A DNA stretch of 14,034 nucleotides from Acanthamoeba sp. SK_2022b. Its lineage: Eukaryota > Discosea > Longamoebia > Acanthamoebidae. The notes under the pieces were generated by a model that was not told the DNA's origin, ran no database searches, and saw only the letters and a program-made list of their open reading frames with translations. Made by a program: the position numbers and the translations under genes. The stretch is from contig JANDJZ010001065.1 of the NCBI GenBank assembly GCA_027943245.1, positions 1 through 14,034 on the forward strand, in the 5' to 3' direction. Positions 7,994-14,034 of this stretch are shown piece after piece. Position 1 is the stretch's first letter; every line of letters starts with the position of its first letter.

Positions 7994-8887
7994 ATGATTT
8001 ATGAGACAAACTGCCACCCAATGTGAAACCTTCACAAAGAAGCCCACCCATGCCACATTTGTACTGAACACAGCCATTGATTGCAAGGGAACAGTATTGT
8101 GTCAACAATAGCGGTTTCCAGCAGGAAACTGCATTTTCTTGGCACTAACAGCACCTTAGCACTTTACTTCAGGAAGCACCATCAATCTCCCAACTCAGCT
8201 GAAGGTGCATGAGGTGACCAATAAGTACAATTAATTGCAAGCTCTCTGATTGTATCAGTGATGTGCATGTATAAGATGACTCTCTCCATCCTGACCAACA
8301 AACAGTGTTTTTGTTGACAAAAATAGAGGAATGTCCTCTTGATTCAGTTGTAGCAGGTGGCTTTGATTTTGGTCAAAGGAGAATTAATTCTCTGGTTAAT
8401 GCCAACTAATAAAGCTGTATCGCCACGTATTTTTTCTTTCCCAGGTACATGGGATCAATGTTAAAGTGACAATGTCACCTTATTCTGTACCCCCTGTTAA
8501 TGATTACTGATGACTTGCTCTCATGCCAAGTGAGCAGCAGGACATCGCCAAATGTTTGAATATGCGGGTCAGGTTGGACTGCATTTGAATACACCTTGTG
8601 TTGGAAGCTGCACGTTTGAACCTACATGTTGGGATCAGCATGGTTGCAGACAGGCTTACGCACTAAAGTGTACCAACATCCCACACAGTGATTAACATGG
8701 CCTCACGTAGCCGAGAATGTGACTCATGCGCTGTTCTTGTGGAAGTTCTTTAGCAAGGCGGGGCACCTTCCTCAGGGTACCCTTCTTGCCGCCAGAACAA
8801 GCCCCATCACCTTGCCCTGTCCGAACCCAAGCATCACTAGCCGTGCCAAAGGGGCAACCACAATGGAAATAAAGTGCAGTCATTTAC
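7994..8887. other. Unique AT-richer spacer, no convincing gene
   Basis: The simple repeat stops abruptly near 7993. The following 0.9 kb has mixed composition. In one plus frame from the ATG at 8001 there are 36 sense codons, a stop, then further open pieces broken by stops. A second open piece, 8275-8409, ends after GGFDFGQRRINSLVNAN at TAA. I recognise no family, and no RNA gene is seen. AATAAA occurs near 8409 and 8867 on the plus strand, without an upstream plus-strand gene to use it. Confidence 0.5.
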
Positions 8888-9299
8888 CTATCTCCCACCC
8901 ACAGGGAGGACTTCATAGGTGGGAGCGGTGGATCTGTAGGTCTTGCTGTCATCCACAGACCCATAGGTGGTGCTGCTGAAGGTGCCCTGGTGTAGCGTGG
9001 TCGAGTAAAAGTCTCCAAGCACATTGGGGTCAGGCTCCATTGCGACCTCCACCTGGTCCCGTGCGTCCCCCTTGTGTCTGCCCTCGACTTCGGCAGAGTG
9101 GCGGTGAGGCGGGTCAAGTGCACACCAAATGTCTAGAAATGGAAACGTACTCTTCCTGTAGTCTTCCTCGATGATATCGCGGAAGTAGATGTACAGCAGG
9201 AGGTGCATTGCACCAACAAGCATCGCTAAGATGCCAGCCAGCACACCCAGTGGGCCCATGATGGTCGTTAACAGCCCGACGCTTTGCATGCAAAGCGGC

Positions 9300-9335
<36 letters not shown>

Positions 9336-9878
9336 ACACACATTAGCTATGCACACCGCGATGAGCTCCTGAGCAACGATATCCACCCCTCCAAGAAACG
9401 AGGAGGGGGCACCAGAAGGTGAAAATGCCTCGGCCATTGTAGGCGGCAAGGAACATGGCCCAGCGAAAAACGATGTCTCGTATTTGCGGAAGGGGAAACG
9501 CTGCCATCACCACCATCACGCTGCAGAATCTGCGCGACGCGCCATTCCGGGGGGGGGGGGGATATGTAAGGAAACCAACATCATGAGCTGATTGTAGGCC
9601 TGATTAATTAATTTGAGGCCGGGAGGGTACAAAAGGGCGAGGCCGCCTATCCAGCGAAGGAGGCTGAAGCCTGCCAGCATGCCGAGAAAAATAGCCACGC
9701 ATAGGAAGATGCCGGTGACGAAGGTGAGGAGATTCATCATCCACACAGTTGGCTTTGCCTCCAGGTATCGTCGCAGCTTGCCGCGCAACCGTTCCGAAGA
9801 GGCGCTGGCGGGGGGCAAGCTCCCCTCCGTACTCAAGTAGACCGTCTCGCTGGGTGCCAATATTGCTGTGTTCTCCAT
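8888..9878 (-). CDS. COPI-associated/TVP15-like multispanning membrane protein
   Basis: Three-exon model, exons 9878-9580, 9520-9413 and 9281-8888 (ATG at 9878, TAG at 8890), 266 residues with both introns in phase 2 (59 and 131 nt). The N-terminal 42 residues are soluble. TM1 is about residues 49-70 (NLLTFVTGIFLCVAIFLGML), followed by a second hydrophobic segment about 76-92. A loop has PQIRDIVFRWAMF and the GRGIF motif near 129-134. Two more hydrophobic segments (about 133-146 and 147-168) end at YIYFRD, and a hydrophilic tail of about 95 residues follows, rich in Ser/Thr/Tyr. Four membrane spans with a GRG(I/L)F motif before the third are typical of COPI-associated proteins (TVP15 family), thought to act in Golgi membranes. 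The family call is by motif and topology, not a search. The phase-compatible donors GTTGGT and GTGCCC are weak. The tail is much longer than in yeast TVP15. Confidence 0.6.
9301..9334. repeat. (AC)17 microsatellite in intron 2 of the TVP15-like gene
   Basis: An uninterrupted AC dinucleotide run lies within the 131-nt second intron of the minus-strand gene, where it reads as GT on the transcribed sense strand, about 20 nt upstream of the exon-3 acceptor. Confidence 0.9.
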
Positions 9879-9950
9879 AATCTATCTCTCGTCTCGAATC
9901 GTGAATAAGATATCCGTTTTTCTGCCAGCCACCGTTTTCTCTTCAGCGCT

Positions 9951-10221
9951 TTAGCCAGCCAGTTGGCTCAAAGTTTGGCTTTGCTTGGCGAATCGACGGC
10001 GCAGGGTGGCAGCGGCCCGTTGTTGCGTGCGCCGTGGTGGTCGCGGTGGCCTGATACGGGCGAGCGCCGCATCCTCCAGCGACGTATAGAGAACTCCGCT
10101 TGCGTTGGGTTTCTTGGCATCGGTGCGCGAGAGGTCCCGTCCCCAATGCGTGCGCTCGCCGGGGCTGGATGAAGACGTTGAACATCCGACCAAAGACCGG
10201 CGCCGTTGCAAGCGTTTCCAT
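9951..10221 (-). CDS. Possible small basic protein, about 90 residues, with a frameshift
   Basis: From the ATG at 10221 the frame gives METLATAPVFGRMFNVFIQP, which looks like an amphipathic, possibly mitochondrial, N-terminal segment. The more protein-like continuation (GERTHWGRDLSRTD, SGVLYTSLEDAALARIRPP, then a very Arg-rich end and LSQLAG before TAA at about 9951) is in the frame one base away, with no ATG of its own. The two frames meet in a run of four C near 10160, where one base fewer would join them. It lies between two divergent genes, 72 bp upstream of the minus-strand TVP15-like start. It is either a small gene with a base error or a chance ORF in GC-rich promoter DNA. I do not recognise a family. 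Confidence 0.3.
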
Positions 10222-10501
10222 AAGACCTGGACCTTGGAGAGCCGACGCGTATTTTACATACCCGCGTCAACGGGTGAGTGTCGTGAAGCCGGGGACGCAA
10301 GAACGAGGTTGAAAACGGTGGGGTCTTGTAAGAGTGTTCAATAAAGGAACAGTGTTAAAGAAGAGAGAGTGGGTACGAGTACTAAGAACGTGTCTGTCCG
10401 GCCAGCCCTTGCGGAAGACCGCCCGGAACGCGCTCGTTACTGGCCTGGAGAAAATGGGGCAGAAGAGAAAAAGGATTATCATATAAAAAAATAATCGCTT
10501 C
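10222..10501. promoter_or_regulatory. Upstream region of the AP-1 sigma gene
   Basis: Between the possible small ORF and the AP-1 sigma start. GC-rich at the left, AT-rich at the right end, with TATAAAAAA at 10482-10490. That is only about 12 nt before the ATG, so it would be a TATA element only with an extremely short leader. A GTGAGT at about 10274 could be a donor of a 5'-UTR intron. The core promoter is not resolved from sequence. Confidence 0.25.
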
Positions 10502-11517
10502 ATGATTCACTTTGTGCTGTTGCTCAACAGGCAGGGCAAGACGCGCTTAGCCAAGTGGTACTCAACCTACACGGCCAAACAACGCGCTCGTTTCTCGCGA
10601 GAGGTGTCCACTCTGGTGTTGAATCGTCATACACGTTACTGTAACATAATCGAGTGGAAGGAACATAAGCTCATCTACAAAAGGTGCCCCATCCCCGACC
10701 TATCCTTTTCCTTGAGCAAAACAAAACAAAATACCAACGGTGGGGGGGGGCAGGTATGCAAGCCTGTACTTCGTTGCTTGTGTGGACTGGAACGATAACG
10801 AGTTGGTGACGCTTGAAGAAATCCACCACTTCGTCGAGATCTTGGACAAGTATTTTGGAAACGTACGTTCGTTATCTTTACCGCTGCCCACCGTGAGCCG
10901 ACTTAACGTGGTGCCGCACCAGGTGTGTGAGCTGGACTTGATATTCAACTTTCACAAGGTGGGGCAATGCACTTCTTCGTGGAGGCTGGGTAGTGTGCCT
11001 GCTGAACATGTATGTTTAATCACGTGTGGAACGTAGGCCTACTTCGTTCTGGATGAACTCATCGCCACAGGTGAGCTGCAAGAGTCTTCAAAAAATGTCG
11101 TGCTTCGGTGCGTAGCCCAGCAGGACATCCTGCAGGTACCCCCTGCTCCGGAGTGGAATGATGGCGGGGTTCGGGGGTGGCTTACTCGGGCCCCCGTCTT
11201 CCCTGTTGTCCGCTCCTTCGTGACTAGGAGGCGCCCCACGACAACAAAGCAGAGCTCTAGCCCCTGTGCTGCCCCGACGCGCGCCCGCTTGTTTGTGTTG
11301 TGCAAGCAAATACACACCGTCCCGCCTCCTAGCAGCCATGTTAATTAGTAAGGTCTTTGTTGGTGGTGATTCCTTGATTGTTGTGGTTGGGAATGGTTCC
11401 CTCCCACTTGCTTGCCATTGAATTGGAGCATATCTTTGGGCACCACAAGGCACTGTGGATGCTGAGGAGGGGGAACAATGCCGCCAACCAGGATCACCAT
11501 CAAGAAGCACAAGGTGA
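10502..11517 (+). CDS. AP1S: AP-1 clathrin adaptor complex, sigma (small) subunit
   Basis: Small subunit of the heterotetrameric clathrin adaptor that sorts cargo between the trans-Golgi network and endosomes and, with gamma, binds acidic dileucine signals. Exons: 10502-10683, 10754-10862, 10923-10958, 11037-11135 and, less surely, 11467-11517 (TGA at 11515). This gives 159 residues, the normal family size. The longin-type fold begins [20 protein letters not shown], then [15 protein letters not shown] and, in exon 2, [26 protein letters not shown]. The 36-nt exon 3 encodes [12 protein letters not shown], and exon 4 begins [13 protein letters not shown] and ends QDILQ. YASLYF, DNEL and DKYFG with LDE and SSK favour AP-1 over AP-2 sigma, although GKTRLAKWY is AP-2-like. 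Introns are 70, 60, 78 and 331 nt, all GT-AG. Exon 5 (starting EEGE, like the EEDE of animal AP-1 sigma) rests on phase and that resemblance; its acceptor has a weak pyrimidine tract. Confidence 0.9.
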
Positions 11518-11808
11518 GTAGCTGCAAGTGCTGGAACAGTATGACACACTGACTGGAACTACAAGTTGTTGGTATTGTCAAGTTCCGCCGGCCACCATTC
11601 GAGTGCGAACGCCTGTCACTACCTCGCCGATCGGGACTGGAACGGACTCATGGCAGGAAAGGAGGCCCCACGAGATGATCGGCGGACGACTGTGGCTGCG
11701 GCGGTGCGTCTGTCTACAAAATAGCTATCTGGCCCAGCGCCAATTTTTAAGCGTCAGCTTTTTCGTTTATTTTGTTTCACAAGAAAGATTGAATTCCGTC
11801 ACGCGCGG
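11518..11808. other. Intergenic region between AP-1 sigma and the CH-domain gene
   Basis: About 290 bp. A competing reading exists: ATG at 11478 followed by [12 protein letters not shown], a GTGAGT donor at 11514, an acceptor at 11582 and a further 31 codons (FRRPPFECERLS onward) to TGA at 11676. That would be a tiny separate protein or a 5' exon of the next gene, overlapping AP-1 sigma exon 5 in another frame. I prefer the AP-1 sigma exon. A T-rich stretch at 11745-11778 may hold promoter elements or the acceptor of an upstream exon of the CH gene. Confidence 0.4.
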
Positions 11809-14034
11809 ATGGAGGTGGAAGAGGAGCCCAAGTTCTATGAGCTGGCACCATGGCAGCGAATGCAGTACAAGGTTGAACTCTCTCCAACTCCATGTTACAA
11901 TCCATCAGCATTATCATCATTCAACACATCAGTTTGATCTGTTTGTCCCCCCCCCTCTCTTAATAACGAGCCGCCACCTTCCGTAATTTTGCGTGAGTTC
12001 AGTCATTCCGTGGCTGGTGCAACAACTACCTCCCACCTCACCGCCAGATCAAGGCGCTCTCCACAGCCTTCCAGGATGGTATGCCTCGAGGAGGAGGAGG
12101 AGGAGGAGCAGAGGTGTGCATGGGCGCGGTTTGGCTTTTGTGGAGGAATCAGCTGATAGCTGCGGCTGCAATCGCGCGGGTGGTGCTCCCTTACTAGGTT
12201 TGCTGCTGGCAAAGCTGCTCAAGGATCTCAGCGGCGAGTGCGTCACAGGTTTGAACAAAAACGCCAAGATGAAGATCCACCGTATCAACAACTTGTTCCA
12301 CTGCTTTAACTTCATGAGGGACCAGAAGATGAAGCTACAAAATATCTCTGCTGAAGGTGCTGCCACTTGGTTGTTCTTGTTCTTGGTCTTGTTCTTGTTC
12401 TTGTTCTTGTTCTTCCTCCTCCCCTCCGCTGATTGACTTGCAAAATGATTTCCCGCGCGGTGTTTGCAGATGTGGAAGAGTGTGACTTGAAGCTAATCGT
12501 CGCCCTCATCTGGCACTTTATCATGCACTATGAGCTACAAATGGAAGATGGCGGCACTGGTGTGCAACTTGCTCCTGCATCCCTCCTCTCCCATGCTTGG
12601 CCTCTCACTTGCGCCTCCCTGAACTCGCTTGTTCGTAATAACGCGCGCCCTCCTGTTGGTATCGGCGGGTGGCGGTTCCGCAGCCAAGGACAGGCTGCTA
12701 GAGCGGCTCAACAACTTCTTGCAGGACCAGGAGCCACCCACCACCGCTGCCACGTCCACGTCCACGTCCACGTCCACCCCCACACCCGCGTCACCGCGTC
12801 ACTCCCCTCGGACGCAACCCCTTGAGCAGCAGGCATCATCATCCTCCTCTTCCTCTGCCCCACCTCCCCTCCTCCTCTTCCTCTGCCCCACCTCCCCTCC
12901 GCCTCGGGAAGATCTCGCCCTCATTCCCCCCCCCCGCCCATCCACAGACACAGATTGCCCCGGTGAGCAACTTTGACACTGCGTTCCAGGACGGGACGGT
13001 TTTCTTCGTTATGGTCAAGAAGCACCGACCCGACCTTCTTCCCAGTGACCCCGCCACTATGACCCTGGTACAGTCCAGTCTCGCTCTTTCTCTTTTTCTC
13101 TCTCTCTCTCTCTTTCTCTTTTTCTCTCTCTCTATCTCTCCCCCCCCTCCATCAGCCTCCACACACTGGCGGTACACCATGAGCACCTCTGTGCTGATGA
13201 GCGTGCGTGCGTGTGAAGCGGGAGTTACTGGAGAAGGTGTTTGGCGTCCTCCACTCTGTCTGGGGCGTGCCGCAGCTCATTTCGATCTCGGAAATGGTCG
13301 ACTCCAAGCCCGACGACAAGTCCATCATGACCTACGTCGTACGACCTCCCTTCCCCCTCCCCAATGCTGATCTCTCCCCCCCTCCTCTCTTTTACTCTCT
13401 GCCAACCCCCTCTCCCCCCCCCAAAAAAAACGTTTTTTCGTTTCAAGGCGCTGTGTCTGGACGCGTTTTCGCGTACGGCCTCTGTCCTCACTCCGCTCGA
13501 GGCAGCCGACAAGTTACTCAAGACGGCGCTAGCCGCTCATGCGCACGGCCACCAAGGCGACGAGGGGGGCGGGCCAGCGAGGAGACCAGAGGTAGAGGAG
13601 GAGAGCCAGCAGGTGGACCTGTTGTTCGCGCTCGACCTGAGCGTGAGCTGCATGCGCGCCTTCCTCGAGAGCTGCGACAAGCGGGACGAACTCAAGCAGG
13701 GCACCCGCCAGCTCAAGGTTCTCCAGGCCCGGTTCCACGCCGCAGCCGCCACCTCCCCGGCCGAACGAGCGGAGCTCCTGGCCGAGCTGGAGCAGGTGCA
13801 CGCGCAGCTGGTGCACCTGATCACCTCCGACCAGGAGTACCAGCAGAGGATGAAGCTGCGCATCAAGCGCTGGCGCCGCCAGCCCAAGGACCAGAAGGAG
13901 GACCAGCGCGTGCAGGCCTGGGGCTCCTATCTCACCCGCAAGCTGGCCACCCTCCCGTCCGCCCTTCCCGCCGACATCACCGCCGCCCAGGTACCCGCGC
14001 AGGCGCCTGCGCTCTCCCTCTCTCCCTCTCTCCC
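11809..14034 (+). CDS. Tandem calponin-homology actin-binding protein, 5' part (alpha-actinin/spectrin-like)
   Basis: The gene runs off the right edge. Exons: 11809-11871, 12003-12078, 12198-12356, 12470-12559, 12684 to about 12750 (donor unclear), 12948-13067, 13219-13338 and 13448-13990. CH1 starts APWQRMQYK then SFRGWCNNYLPP, TAFQDGLLLAKLLKDLSGE, MKIHRINNLFHCFNFM and DLKLIVALIWHFIMHYELQ. CH2 has TAKDRLLERLNNFL, NFDTAFQDGTVFFVMVKKHR plus PDLL, then PQLISISEMVDSKPDDKSIM and TYV. Tandem CH1-CH2 is the actin-binding domain of alpha-actinin, spectrin, filamin and plakins, and WCNNYL and HRPDL are its hallmark positions. Exon 8 (181 codons) is helical and charged (LLAELEQVHAQLVHLITSDQ), a rod-like region without a clear spectrin-repeat signature. 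Phases agree across exons 1-5 and 6-8. The CH2 junction near 12750-12947 and a missing stretch of about 12-15 residues between 13067 and 13219 remain unsolved. An exon upstream of 11809 is possible. Confidence 0.85.
12091..12111. repeat. GAG microsatellite in intron 2 of the CH gene
   Basis: A run of GAG triplets lies within the 119-nt intron between CH-gene exons 2 and 3. Confidence 0.75.
12370..12418. repeat. TTGTTC hexanucleotide repeat in intron 3 of the CH gene
   Basis: TTGTTC/TTCTTG hexamers repeat about seven times, with one variant (TTGGTC), in the intron between exons 3 and 4, just after the donor at 12357. Confidence 0.85.
12749..12777. repeat. CGTCCA hexanucleotide repeat
   Basis: Four or more CACGTC units follow the end of the fifth CH-gene exon, where the exon-intron border is unclear. 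If translated it gives a Thr-Ser run. Confidence 0.8.
12843..12898. repeat. 28-bp tandem duplication, two copies, in CH-gene intron
   Basis: 12843-12870 and 12871-12898 are identical pyrimidine-rich copies beginning CCTCCTCTTCCTCTGCCCCA. Together with the flanking C runs they support this stretch being intron or spacer and not CH2 coding sequence. Confidence 0.85.
13079..13140. repeat. CT-rich microsatellite in CH-gene intron 6
   Basis: Imperfect (TC)n with TTT interruptions fills most of the intron following the donor GTACAG at 13068. Confidence 0.85.

Noticed and set aside
8692..8883. Minus-strand 63-codon ORF as an extra 3' exon of the TVP15-like gene
   Set aside because: The TVP15-like frame meets TAG at 8890-8888 directly before the only good donor (GTAAAT), so a further exon would follow a stop codon.
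9189..9422. Plus-strand ORF with a Thr-His run
   Set aside because: It is a translation of the AC microsatellite and antisense of the TVP15-like gene.
12839..13186. Minus-strand Arg/Glu/Lys-rich ORF
   Set aside because: It arises from reverse reading of CT-rich intron microsatellites and poly-C runs.
13529..13887. Minus-strand ORFs over 13529-13887
   Set aside because: They are antisense shadows of the 543-nt plus-strand CH-gene exon, which has matching phase with the CH2 exon and canonical splice sites.

Overview
The window is eukaryotic nuclear DNA. The recognisable genes are split by short GT-AG introns of about 60-330 nt, and the proteins are eukaryotic trafficking and cytoskeletal families: an AP-1-type adaptor sigma subunit, a COPI-associated/TVP15-like membrane protein and a calponin-homology (CH) protein of alpha-actinin type. 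GC-rich compact genes, simple-sequence introns and tyrosine-recombinase relics suit a unicellular eukaryote. I cannot place the lineage, and all exon models were made by hand from splice signals, reading phase and family resemblance.

Left half (1 to about 7993): a very large degenerate simple-repeat field in which one strand is almost only C and A and the other only G and T (words such as CCACAACA and its complement). The C/A-rich strand changes side repeatedly, often at short perfect palindromes, and one switch is flanked by a 41-bp near-perfect inverted repeat carrying a non-repeat tag. Islands of ordinary sequence sit in this field: 1875-2067 (possibly a solo LTR), 3722-3771, 3859-5668 (two decayed tyrosine recombinases reading away from each other) and about 5985-6520 (the end of an acidic, lysine-rich-motif protein on the minus strand).

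Middle (7994-8887): unique, AT-richer sequence with no convincing gene.

Right half (8888-14034): a gene-dense stretch. A three-exon, minus-strand COPI-associated/TVP15-like protein lies divergent from a plus-strand five-exon AP-1 sigma gene; a possible small minus-strand ORF lies between them. About 290 bp after the AP-1 sigma stop, a plus-strand gene for an actin-binding protein with two CH domains begins and runs off the right edge. The first two genes both act in Golgi coat and vesicle traffic; the third is cytoskeletal. The long Thr/His/Pro/Gln ORFs of the repeat field are by-products of a strand that rarely contains T and so rarely forms stop codons; they are not annotated as genes.
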